NCBI RefSeq assembly: GCF_030065885.1
Contig: NZ_JASJCS010000005.1
Coordinates: forward strand, 1 to 64,000
Reading direction: 5' to 3'
DNA length: 64,000 nt
Origin: Ilumatobacter sp.
GTDB taxonomy: Bacteria > Actinomycetota > Acidimicrobiia > Acidimicrobiales > Ilumatobacteraceae
The notes under the pieces: generated by a model
Database searches by the model: none
Told to the model about the DNA's origin: nothing
What the model saw: only the letters and a program-made list of their open reading frames with translations
Made by a program: the position numbers and the translations under genes
Shown: positions 7,310-15,957 of the stretch, piece after piece
How positions within the stretch are numbered: position 1 is the stretch's first letter
Layout of the letters: every line of letters starts with the position of its first letter

Positions 7310-9340
7310 GTGCTCGAACCCACCTCAGACGTCTCGCGCCGCCCCCGCCGTTGGAAGCTCTCCGCCGTGGCCGCCGCGATGGGCGTCGCCGTGGGCACCT
7401 TCGGACTGAGCACCGGCAGCTCCGTCAACGCCGTCGCCGACTCCGACTGGCTCGGCGTCGTCAACACGTACCGGGCGATGTCCGGTCTCGACGCCGTGTC
7501 GGCCGACGCCACCTGGTCGGCTCAGGCCGAGGCGCACTCGTGCTACATGCTGCAGAACGGCATCTCGCACGACGAGATCCCCGGCCGTCCCGGCTACACC
7601 CCAGGCGGCGACCTGGCCGGCAACAACGGCAACGTCGCCGTCAGCAGCTCGATCGCTGCATCGGCTCGCAACCACATCGACCTCTGGATGACCGGGCCGT
7701 TCCACGCGATCGGCATCCTGCGACCGAACCTCACGACCAGCGGGTTCGGGCTCTGCACGAACGCCTCGACACCCACCTGGCGCTCCGGCGGCACCCTCGA
7801 CGTGCTCCGCGGCATCGACAACAGCAAGCCGAAGCCCACCTCGGCGGTCGTGTTCCCCGGCGACGGCGCCACCGTGCCGCTGCACAGCTTCATCACCGAG
7901 TACCCGAACCCGGTGGACCTCTGCGGGTGGAGCGGCAGTGCAGGCCTCCCCCTCATCGCGATGCTGCCCAACGATCTCTCGACGGCCAACTCGACGCTCA
8001 GCGGCCCCAACGGGCCGATCTCGACCTGCACCCTGCACGAGGGCAACACCGGCGCCAACGGCCTGGCGCAGGCCATCCTCGACGGCGACAACGCCGTCGT
8101 CGTGATGCCCCGCGAGCCGCTGGCCGACGGCACGTACACCGCGACCGTCAACTCGGACGGCGGCAGCACCACGTGGTCGTTCACCGTCGACCGCGATGCG
8201 CCCCTGTCCGCCGAGGTGCCCGAGCTCCCCGACACCGAGCCGACCGCAACGTCGGCCCGCTTCGAGTCGGTCGACCCGTTCCGTCACGTCGACAGCCGCG
8301 AGGCGCTCGGTTCGGTCCGGCTGCGGGGCGGCAAGATCACCCGCATCCCGGTCGCCGGCGACGACGTCGTCGCCGTCAGCGCCAACTTCGTCGCCGTCAA
8401 CCCCGAGAACCACGGCTTCGTCACTGCGTTCAACTGCACGACCGAGCTCCCCACCGTGAGCACGATCGGCTACGGCCCCGGCGACGTCGTCGCCAACCAG
8501 GCGATCGTGCCGCTCCAGTCGGGCGACATGTGCCTGTACTCGCTGAAGTCGACCGACATCGTCGTCGACATCAACGGCTACTACACGACGAAGGGCGGCG
8601 ACGGGCTCCAGCCCCTGACGCCGAAGCGCCTGTACGACAGCCGTGACGCCGGCGAGACCAAGCTCCGCGCCGGTGTCGAGCTGCCGATCCAGATCGCCGG
8701 CGAGTTCGGTAGCGCACCCGCCGGAGCGCCGAGCGTGGCGATGAACGTCACGGTCACCGAGCCCACCGACCACGGCTTCCTCCAGGTCTACCCCTGCGGA
8801 TCGAGCACCGGCAGCCAGATCTCGTCGATCAACTACACGCCGATGGAGTCGCGGCCGAACTCGGTGGTCACGCCGCTCGACGACCGCGGCCGCATCTGCG
8901 TCCGCTCGTTGCGCGACACCCACGTCATCATCGACGTGACCGCGTACTTCGCCGAGACGTCGGGCTACGACTTCATCGCCCTCGACCCGATCCGCCTCTT
9001 CGACAGCCGCTCGCGGCACGACGACCTGAACTCGACGACCAACGGCACCCGCGTGAAGGCCGGGCAGATGGCCCGCCTCGACATCGCCGGCAACCGCGGC
9101 GTCCCCGCCGACGCGAAGGCGGTGTCGATCAACGTCACCGCCGTCATGGCCGACGGCCCGACGTTCGTCACCGTCTACCCGTGCGGGAAGCGCCCGACGA
9201 CCTCGAACCTCAACCTCCTGCCCTGGGAGCCGGTGGCGGCGAACGGGGCCATCGTCAAGCTCTCGCTGAGCGGCGAGCTGTGCGTCTACACCCTCGACGA
9301 CGCCCACCTGATCGTCGACATCAACGGCGTCTGGATCTGA
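7310..9340 (+). CDS. Secreted CAP-domain protein with three C-terminal R(L)xDSR-type repeats
   Basis: Signal-like N-terminus, CAP-type NTYRAMSGLDAV...AQAEAHSCYMLQNGISHDE...HIDLWMTGPFHAIGIL, then three ~110-120 aa repeats. Confidence 0.8.
   Translation: MLEPTSDVSRRPRRWKLSAVAAAMGVAVGTFGLSTGSSVNAVADSDWLGVVNTYRAMSGLDAVSADATWSAQAEAHSCYMLQNGISHDEIPGRPGYTPGGDLAGNNGNVAVSSSIAASARNHIDLWMTGPFHAIGILRPNLTTSGFGLCTNASTPTWRSGGTLDVLRGIDNSKPKPTSAVVFPGDGATVPLHSFITEYPNPVDLCGWSGSAGLPLIAMLPNDLSTANSTLSGPNGPISTCTLHEGNTGANGLAQAILDGDNAVVVMPREPLADGTYTATVNSDGGSTTWSFTVDRDAPLSAEVPELPDTEPTATSARFESVDPFRHVDSREALGSVRLRGGKITRIPVAGDDVVAVSANFVAVNPENHGFVTAFNCTTELPTVSTIGYGPGDVVANQAIVPLQSGDMCLYSLKSTDIVVDINGYYTTKGGDGLQPLTPKRLYDSRDAGETKLRAGVELPIQIAGEFGSAPAGAPSVAMNVTVTEPTDHGFLQVYPCGSSTGSQISSINYTPMESRPNSVVTPLDDRGRICVRSLRDTHVIIDVTAYFAETSGYDFIALDPIRLFDSRSRHDDLNSTTNGTRVKAGQMARLDIAGNRGVPADAKAVSINVTAVMADGPTFVTVYPCGKRPTTSNLNLLPWEPVAANGAIVKLSLSGELCVYTLDDAHLIVDINGVWI
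8259..9337 (+). repeat. Three divergent tandem protein-domain repeats within the CAP protein (about 8259-8584, 8604-8957, 8970-9337)
   Basis: Each unit has F(R/Y/F)xxDSR ... N(F/V)xAV ... GFV(T/Q)xxxC ... C(L/V)(Y/R)(S/T)L ... I(V/I)D(I/V)(N/T)(G/A). Confidence 0.75.
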
Positions 9341-9347
9341 CGCCCAC

Positions 9348-9382
9348 GATCGGCCGGGCGCTCCGCATGAGGCGCCCGATCG
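9348..9382. terminator. Candidate bidirectional hairpin between convergent genes
   Basis: CGGGCGC / GCGCCCG stem (9355-9361 with 9372-9378) in the 50 bp between converging stop codons. Confidence 0.45.
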
Positions 9383-9390
9383 AGTGACGA

Positions 9391-10914
9391 TCAGCGGTGG
9401 AGGTCGGCGTCGGCCACCCTCGCGCGGTACCGGATAGTGAACACCGAGTCCCCCGAGAGGACACCACCGCGACCGAGCATGCGACCGCCCTCCCAGTTCG
9501 ACAGACCGAGCTCGGGCGTGCGGAGCGCGTACTGACCGTCGACCCAGCGGGTGAAGCCGTCGCCGACGAACGGCGCGTCGACCGTCGACCAGAACCGCTC
9601 GTGTGCGTCGGCCGACTCGCTCACCAGCGAGGCGACGAAGTGGGGGCTGTATTCGTTGCAGAGCCGGACGGCCTCGGCCGCGTCGTCGACGACGTGCAGC
9701 GTCGCCTCGGGTGAACCCTCCCACTCCCACTCGTGACCGAGGCTCTCGACGTCGATCGTCGACACGAACGGTTCGTCGTGGGTGCCGTCGGCGCGGACCA
9801 CCGCCGATCGGCGTGAGCGGTCGCCGTCGGGCACGTACGGCCCGGCAGCCTCGGTGACGTGGACGCGACCGTCGGCGCCCCGCTGCTCGCCGGCGGCCGT
9901 GACGGCGCCGAGGAAGGCAGGCACCAGCTCGGCCGCGCGCTCACGCACGATGCAGCAGACGTTGAGCGTGTTGCAGACCTTGCGGTCGAGCGAGTGCGTC
10001 ACCGTCGATGCGAACCGTGCGGTGTCGGCCGTCTCGTCGGCGACGACCCACGCTCCCCCGGTGCCGTGCAGGCTGACCGGCACACCTGCGTGGCGGGCGA
10101 CAGCGCCGAGTTGGGCGACGGCAGGGCCCGAGCCACGCGCAACTGCCAGCGAGAGGCGCTCGTCGGAGAAGAGCGCCCAACCGGCTGCGTGCGCCGCCGA
10201 GGTCACGAGGCTGATCGTGCCCGCCGGCAGACCCGCCGCCACGAGCGCCGGCTCGAGCGCGTGCCGCACGATCGCCTGGGCCGTGCCGAGCGCGTCGGAG
10301 CCGATGCGGAAGACGACCGTGTTGCCGGTGCGCACGACACCGGCGGCGTCGGCGAAGACGTTGGGGCGACCCTCGAAGACGAACCCGACGACGCCGAGCG
10401 GGGCGCGACGCGCTTCGAGGGTCCATCCGTCGTGTTCGACGTGTCGCTCGAGCAGGTCGCGGCCGGCGTCGAGCTCGGCCCACGCCCGCAACCCGGCCAC
10501 CATGTCGCGGCGCATCGCGTCACCGAGCACGAGCCGGGTCGTCGAGCGGTTGCGGGCTGCGGCCTGCTCGACGTCGGCGGCGTTGGCCGCAGCGATCGGC
10601 GCGAACGACTCGTCGGCTTCGAGCAGGTCGGCGAAGCGCTCGAAGAAGTCGGTGATCTGGTCGTCGGTGTTGTGCGCGAGGCCGGCGAACGCCTCGACCG
10701 CGGCGGTGACCGCACCCGTGGCGACGGCGTGTTCGGCTTCGGGAACGTGGAGCAGCGAGCCGCTGCTCGGGTCGACCACGAGCCGATCCCCGCTTCGGAA
10801 CGCGGCGGCGAGCTCGTCGGACACGGTCGCCACCCGGTTGCCGCCGTACACGATGGCCTGGCCGGGTGCCAGCTCGGACAGGACGCCGGCACGCGGCGCA
10901 GTGGAGGTCGACAT
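9391..10914 (-). CDS. ProA-like (glutamate-5-semialdehyde dehydrogenase family) aldehyde dehydrogenase, divergent, with N-terminal extension
   Basis: APLGVVGFVFEGRPNVFADAAGVVRTGNTVVFRIGS and HSLDRKVCNTLNVCCIV (catalytic Cys region), GRMLGRGG; 507 aa. Confidence 0.8.
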   Translation of the reverse strand: MSTSTAPRAGVLSELAPGQAIVYGGNRVATVSDELAAAFRSGDRLVVDPSSGSLLHVPEAEHAVATGAVTAAVEAFAGLAHNTDDQITDFFERFADLLEADESFAPIAAANAADVEQAAARNRSTTRLVLGDAMRRDMVAGLRAWAELDAGRDLLERHVEHDGWTLEARRAPLGVVGFVFEGRPNVFADAAGVVRTGNTVVFRIGSDALGTAQAIVRHALEPALVAAGLPAGTISLVTSAAHAAGWALFSDERLSLAVARGSGPAVAQLGAVARHAGVPVSLHGTGGAWVVADETADTARFASTVTHSLDRKVCNTLNVCCIVRERAAELVPAFLGAVTAAGEQRGADGRVHVTEAAGPYVPDGDRSRRSAVVRADGTHDEPFVSTIDVESLGHEWEWEGSPEATLHVVDDAAEAVRLCNEYSPHFVASLVSESADAHERFWSTVDAPFVGDGFTRWVDGQYALRTPELGLSNWEGGRMLGRGGVLSGDSVFTIRYRARVADADLHR

Positions 10915-10922
10915 GGACGCGA

Positions 10923-10932
10923 AGCGTACGCT
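10923..10932. promoter_or_regulatory. Palindromic shared -10 element, candidate bidirectional leaderless promoter
   Basis: AGCGTACGCT is self-complementary; gives TACGCT 6 nt before ATG 10939 (+) and TACGCT 8 nt before ATG 10914 (-). Confidence 0.6.
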
Positions 10933-10938
10933 GGCCCG

Positions 10939-11655
10939 ATGGGTGAGCCCAACGACGGCCGGAACGACGGCGACGACCGGTTCTACTTCCGCCAGCTGCT
11001 CTCGGGACGCGACTTCGCGGTCGGCGACCAGATGGCCGCACAGATGGTCAACTTCGTCTATGCGATCGGCGACCGCGCGACCGGTGAGTGCCTGCTGGTC
11101 GACCCGGCGTACGACCCCGCCGGGCTCGTCGAGACGGTCGAAGCCGACGGCCTGCGCGTCACCGGTGTGCTCGCCAGCCACTACCACGCCGACCACATCG
11201 GCGGTTCGATCATGGGCTACGACATCGCCGGCATCGCCGGGCTGCTCGAGCACGTCTCGTGCCCGATCCACGTCCAGCGCGACGAGGTCCCGTGGGTCGT
11301 GCGCTCGGCCGGCGTCACCGAGGACGTGCTCGTCGGCCACGACTCGGGCGACGTCGTCACCGTCGGCGACGTCGAGATCACGCTCGTCCACACCCCCGGC
11401 CACACCCCGGGCAGCCAGTGCTTCGAGGTCGGCGGCAAGCTCGTGTCCGGTGACACGCTCTTCCTCGACGGATGCGGCCGGACCGACCTCCCCGGCAGCG
11501 ACCACGCCCAGATGATCGAGAGCCTCAAGCAGCTCGCCAAGGTCGACGACGACGTCATCCTCTACCCCGGGCATCGCTACTCGCTGGCGTCGAGCGCCAC
11601 GATGGGCGCCGTCAAGCAGTCGAACTACGTCTTCGACCAGCTGTTGGGATCCTGA
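10939..11655 (+). CDS. MBL-fold metallo-hydrolase (glyoxalase II/ETHE1-like)
   Basis: SHYHADHIGG, HTPGHTPGSQCFEV, SGDTLFLDGCGRTDLPGSD motifs. Confidence 0.9.
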   Translation: MGEPNDGRNDGDDRFYFRQLLSGRDFAVGDQMAAQMVNFVYAIGDRATGECLLVDPAYDPAGLVETVEADGLRVTGVLASHYHADHIGGSIMGYDIAGIAGLLEHVSCPIHVQRDEVPWVVRSAGVTEDVLVGHDSGDVVTVGDVEITLVHTPGHTPGSQCFEVGGKLVSGDTLFLDGCGRTDLPGSDHAQMIESLKQLAKVDDDVILYPGHRYSLASSATMGAVKQSNYVFDQLLGS

Positions 11656-11699
11656 TCGGGGTGCGCACGTGGCGCCGCTGATGTAGCGGCCGCCCTCCG

Positions 11700-11900
11700 G
11701 AGCTGCGGTGCTCGCTGCGCTGCGCTCCTCGCCTCCCTGCACGCGCGGGCGCGACCAGCTCGGCGACATGTCAGGCTTCGCCTCCCGAGCTGGCCGTCTC
11801 CGCGACGCCGCCGTTGGCGCCGCCGCTTCGACGCTCGCCCGCCTCGGTCCTACGACGCGGTCGGCCGATCTCGGCTGCGTCGGCTGCCGCCGCTCCCACG
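11700..11900 (-). repeat. Dispersed intergenic repeat, copy A
   Basis: Reverse complement contains GGGCGAGCGTCGAAGCGGCGGCGCCAACGGCGGCGTCGCGGAGACGGCCAGCTCGGGAGGCGAAGCC, matching copies at ~39.95 kb and ~61.75 kb. Confidence 0.75.
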
Positions 11901-13745
11901 CTACCAGGTGTCGATGTTGGGGCGGGGGGCGTCGTCCGGCGATCGTGGTGGGGCGGATTCGAGGAGGGTGGTGATCCAGCGGCGGGTGTCGGCGGGGTCG
12001 ATGACGTCGTCGATCTCGAAGTACTCGGCGATGCTGAGCGCCTTGCCGTGCTCGTAGAGGCGGCCAACGAGCTCGTCGAACAGCGCTTCGCGGGCGGCCT
12101 CGTCCTCACAGGCGTCGAGCTCGTTGCGGTAGCCGAGCCGCACGGCGCCCTCGAGGCCCATGCCGCCGAACTCGCCCGTCGGCCAGGCGACACACGCCAG
12201 TGGTGCCTTGGTGCTGCCGCCCATCATCGCCTGGGCGCCGAGCCCGTACGACTTGCGCAGCACGATCGAGACGAGCGGCACCGAGAGGTTGGCGCCGGTC
12301 ACGAACAGCCGGCTGCAGTGCCGCACGAGCGCGGTCTCCTCGACGTCGGGGCCGACCATCATCCCCGGCGTGTCGACGAGCGAGATGATCGGCAGGCCGT
12401 GTGCGTCGCACAGCTGCATGAAGCGGGCCGCCTTGTCGGAACCGTCGCTGTCGATCGCCCCGGCCAGGTGCGCCGGGTTGTTGGCGACGATGCCGACGGG
12501 ACGGCCCTCGACGCGCGCCAGGGCCGTGATCATCCCGACCCCGAAGTCGCGCCGGAGCTCGAGCACCGTGCCACGGTCGGCCACGAGCTCGATCGCCACC
12601 CGGACGTCGTAGCTCCGGAGCCGATCGACGGGGACCACGTCGCGCAGCTCGGCCTGGTCCGCCGCTTCCCAGTCGGCGAGCGTGCCCTGGAAGTAGCCGA
12701 GGTACTGCTTCGCCAGCGCGGTCGCTTGTGCCTCGTCGTCGGCGACGAGGTCGACCACGCCGTTGCTGCGCTGTACCTCGATCGGGCCGACGTCGGTCGG
12801 GGCGTAGACGCCGAGCCCGCCGCCCTCGATCATCGCCGGGCCGCCCATGCCGATGTTCGAATCCTTCGTCGCGATGACCACGTCGCAGCAACCGAGGATC
12901 GCGGCGTTCCCGGCGAAGCAGTAGCCGGCGTTGACGCCGACGAGCGGCACGGTCCCCGACAGGCGGGCGAAGAACAGGAAGGCGAGGCAGTCGAGACCGG
13001 TGACGCCGCTGGTGTCGGTGTCGCCCGGCCGGCCGCCGCCCCCCTCGGTGAAGAAGACGATCGGCAGCCGCAGCTGCTCGGCGAGCTCGAACAGCCGGTC
13101 CTTCTTGGCGTGGTTGCGGTGGCCCTGCGTCCCGGCCAGCACGGTGTAGTCGTACGAGACCGCGATCGCCCTGGCGGCGCGGCCGTCGAAGAGGTCGCCG
13201 TTGACCGTGCCGATGCCGCCGATCATGCCGTCGGCCGGCGTGCGGCGGATCAGGTCCTCGTGGTCGCGCCGTTTCCGCTGCGCGGCGATCGCGAGCGGCC
13301 CGTACTCGACGAACGAGCCCTCGTCGACGAGGTCGGCGACGTTCTCACGGGCGGTGCGGCGCTGCTTGCTGCGACGACGCTCGACCGCGTCCGGGCGAGC
13401 CGCATCGAGGCCGAGCTCGTGTCGCTCGACGACGTCGCGCAGGTCGCGGCGGTCCAGCCCCGATGGCACCGGTTCGGCAGCCGGCGGTGCGTCCTCAGCC
13501 GACGTCGCCGGAGCTGCCGCCGGGCCGAGCTCGACGAGCACGTCGCCCGGGTACACCGTCGACCCCGCCATCACCGCGACCGACACGACTTCGGCCGTCG
13601 CCGGTGCGACCACCTCGTGATGCAGCTTCATCGACTCGACCAGCGCAAGCACGGTGCCGGGTGCCACCACGCTGCCCGGCGCGACCTCGACCGAGACCAC
13701 GGTGCCCTGCAACTCCGACAGCACGGTGGTCGGCGGCTCGGTCAT
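11901..13745 (-). CDS. Acyl-CoA carboxylase: N-terminal biotinyl domain fused to carboxyltransferase
   Basis: LALVESMKLHHEVVAP (biotinylation motif) then RDLRDVVERHELGLDAARP...FFTEGGGGRPGDTD...GNAAILGCCDVVIA...VDTPGMMVGPDVE...GLGAQAMMGGS carboxyltransferase motifs. Confidence 0.88.
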   Translation of the reverse strand: MTEPPTTVLSELQGTVVSVEVAPGSVVAPGTVLALVESMKLHHEVVAPATAEVVSVAVMAGSTVYPGDVLVELGPAAAPATSAEDAPPAAEPVPSGLDRRDLRDVVERHELGLDAARPDAVERRRSKQRRTARENVADLVDEGSFVEYGPLAIAAQRKRRDHEDLIRRTPADGMIGGIGTVNGDLFDGRAARAIAVSYDYTVLAGTQGHRNHAKKDRLFELAEQLRLPIVFFTEGGGGRPGDTDTSGVTGLDCLAFLFFARLSGTVPLVGVNAGYCFAGNAAILGCCDVVIATKDSNIGMGGPAMIEGGGLGVYAPTDVGPIEVQRSNGVVDLVADDEAQATALAKQYLGYFQGTLADWEAADQAELRDVVPVDRLRSYDVRVAIELVADRGTVLELRRDFGVGMITALARVEGRPVGIVANNPAHLAGAIDSDGSDKAARFMQLCDAHGLPIISLVDTPGMMVGPDVEETALVRHCSRLFVTGANLSVPLVSIVLRKSYGLGAQAMMGGSTKAPLACVAWPTGEFGGMGLEGAVRLGYRNELDACEDEAAREALFDELVGRLYEHGKALSIAEYFEIDDVIDPADTRRWITTLLESAPPRSPDDAPRPNIDTW

Positions 13746-13901
13746 CCGCCGATCCTTGCAGGACGCCCGAGTCGATCCGAACCCCGAACGCGAACCCGAT
13801 CGGCCGGCCAGACCGCTCGCCAACTGCTCCTCGCCGACGCTCGTCCTCGGGCAAGCGGGGGCGACACCGCGCCGGAATGCGTCGCTGATCCAGGTCAGTG
13901 T

Positions 13902-14267
13902 CTAGTCGTCGCGACCGGTCCGAGGATGCCATCGGACCTCTTCGACGGTCGGAAACGGCAGAGGGTCCAACCACGTGTGGACATCGACGTCATGGAGTCG
14001 CCCGTTCCGGATCAGGAGCGTCATGCCGCCGACCGTCGCGCCGTTCTCGTCCACGATCTCGGCATCCACATCGAAGATCGACACCCCCGGATCAAGGCTC
14101 TCGTCGATGTTGACGAACCCGATCGAGCCGCAACCGCAAGAACAGGAGCGATACACCTCGGTCTCCGCCGTGAGCTGGGTGCGCAGAACGGCAGCATCGG
14201 CAACGTCGTGGGCGAGCCAAGCCTGCATCACCTCCAACTCGTTCGGCGAGATCCTCCGAGTATCCAT
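13902..14267 (-). CDS. Small conserved-looking protein with CSCGCG cysteine cluster, function unknown
   Basis: MDTRRISPNELEVMQAWLAHDV...YRSCSCGCGSIGFVNID...; intact 121-codon ORF. Confidence 0.6.
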   Translation of the reverse strand: MDTRRISPNELEVMQAWLAHDVADAAVLRTQLTAETEVYRSCSCGCGSIGFVNIDESLDPGVSIFDVDAEIVDENGATVGGMTLLIRNGRLHDVDVHTWLDPLPFPTVEEVRWHPRTGRDD

Positions 14268-14462
14268 CTCACAAGCCTGGCACGACGGCACCAGACCGGT
14301 GCCCGAGACCCGCGGGCTGGTCCAACTCGCGGTGCGGGACGGGTAGATCATCGAGGTGACAACTCAGCTTGCGCTCGCGGGCGGAGGTGGGCCGATCTCG
14401 GCAACCCAGGTTGTCAACTCCCGGGAACCTCCACCGGCCTCGCCGGTGAGCAATGCTTGCCG

Positions 14463-14481
14463 TCCGGCCGGCACGGCCGGA
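14463..14481. terminator. Candidate hairpin in structured intergenic region
   Basis: TCCGGCC-GGCAC-GGCCGGA perfect 7-bp stem; a second perfect stem CACCGGC-CTC-GCCGGTG at 14432-14448. Confidence 0.4.
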
Positions 14482-14518
14482 TCTCTCGAGACGGCCCAGA
14501 CGTTGCTGGGTACCGGCG

Positions 14519-15826
14519 CTAGTCGGATCCGGGGCGGCGTTGGAAGCCGGTGATCGACTGCTCCCCCATCACCAGCTCGGCAGCGACGGCAGCGAACAGA
14601 GCGGGGACGACGAAGTTCGGCTCGCCCGTGGTCTCGGCCACGAACATCACGGCCGCGAGCGGCACGCGGTAGCCCGCGCCGAGGAATGCCGCGATGCCGA
14701 GCAGCGTGTACAACGCCACGCGATCGGCGCTGATCAGCTCGGCGACGCCGCGACCGACGATCCCACCACCGACGACGAGCGGGATGAAGACCCCGCCGAC
14801 GCCGCCACCGGCCGTGGTGAGCGCGGCAGCGAGACAGCGGATCGCGAGCACGGCGACGAGGAGCCAGATCGCCAGATCCGGTTTGACGAAGAGCCATTCG
14901 CGGAACACCTCGTAGCCGGCACCGATGCTCAGCGACTGCCCCGTCAGCTCTCGCGTCACGAAGAACAGACCGACGAGGCCTCCGGCGCTGACGAACAGCC
15001 GCGCCGGCAGCGCCCGCAGCGAGAACCCCTTGGCGATGCGCATCATCTTCGCGAACGCTCTCGCACCGACCGCACACGTCGCCCCGACGAGCAACGCGCC
15101 CAGCAGGTCGATCAGCTCGAACGAACGGATCGAGAACTCACCGACGCTGAGGAGCGGCGTCGTGTTGCTCAGCGTGACGAACGTCAGGTAGCCGGTCGCG
15201 CTGGCGACGAGGGCCGGGAGCAGCATGCGGCGCGCCATGTCGTCGCGATACGGGACTTCGAGCGCGAAGATCGCCCCGGTCGCCGGCGCCTTGAAGATCG
15301 CTGCGACGCCCGCCGCCGCTCCGGCGACGAGCAGTGTCCGGTGATCGGTGCCGCGAAAGGGACGGGGTAGGCGGCGCTGGATCATCGTGCCGAGCGCTGA
15401 GCCTCCGTAGAGCGAGGGACCCTCGAGCCCCAGCGCGCCGCCCGAGCCCAGCGTGGCGATCGACGCGCCGATCCGGGCACCGAGGTGGCGGGGGCGGAGC
15501 CGGTACGCGGGATCGTGGAAGGCGCGCAGGTACTCGTCCGACGTCGCCGGCGAGGCACCCCCGCCCACGACCCGCAGGATGATGGCGGCGAGCACGAGCC
15601 CGAGCGCCGGGGAGATCGCGCTCAGCCAGAGCGGCGCGTGCAGCACGCCGTGGTACGCCTCTTCGACGAGGTACTCGAACCCTCGTACGCCCAGCCCTGT
15701 CACGACGCCGGTGATCGCGGCGAGCAACACGACCTCGCGCGAGCGCCGGACGAGCTCGCGCAGCTCGTCTCGTCGCACCTCGAACGAATCGGGGCGGAGA
15801 GCCCTCATCATCCGTCGGCGCCACAC
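14519..15826 (-). CDS. ClC family chloride channel/antiporter
   Basis: GSGGALGLEGPSLYGGSALG selectivity motif, GVAAIFKAPATGAIFALE, AAFLGAGYRVPLAAVMFVAETTG. Confidence 0.92.
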   Translation of the reverse strand: MWRRRMMRALRPDSFEVRRDELRELVRRSREVVLLAAITGVVTGLGVRGFEYLVEEAYHGVLHAPLWLSAISPALGLVLAAIILRVVGGGASPATSDEYLRAFHDPAYRLRPRHLGARIGASIATLGSGGALGLEGPSLYGGSALGTMIQRRLPRPFRGTDHRTLLVAGAAAGVAAIFKAPATGAIFALEVPYRDDMARRMLLPALVASATGYLTFVTLSNTTPLLSVGEFSIRSFELIDLLGALLVGATCAVGARAFAKMMRIAKGFSLRALPARLFVSAGGLVGLFFVTRELTGQSLSIGAGYEVFREWLFVKPDLAIWLLVAVLAIRCLAAALTTAGGGVGGVFIPLVVGGGIVGRGVAELISADRVALYTLLGIAAFLGAGYRVPLAAVMFVAETTGEPNFVVPALFAAVAAELVMGEQSITGFQRRPGSD

Positions 15827-15957
15827 GCGGACGCAGTGTACGACGCGGCCTGGTCGCGCGTTCAGCCCATTCGGCGGCTGTGCCGCACCGGCATCGGTTC
15901 GGCACAGCCGGCTGGTGGTCCCGGACTGGCGAACACGCCGCAGCTACCGTCGAGCAG

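Noticed and set aside
5458-8646. 1062-aa plus-strand ORF
   Set aside because: Antisense to M1 peptidase then out-of-frame in the CAP gene; no domain signal
11708-11974. Small ORFs across repeat copy A
   Set aside because: Frames differ between repeat copies and encode low-complexity sequence; the conservation is at DNA level
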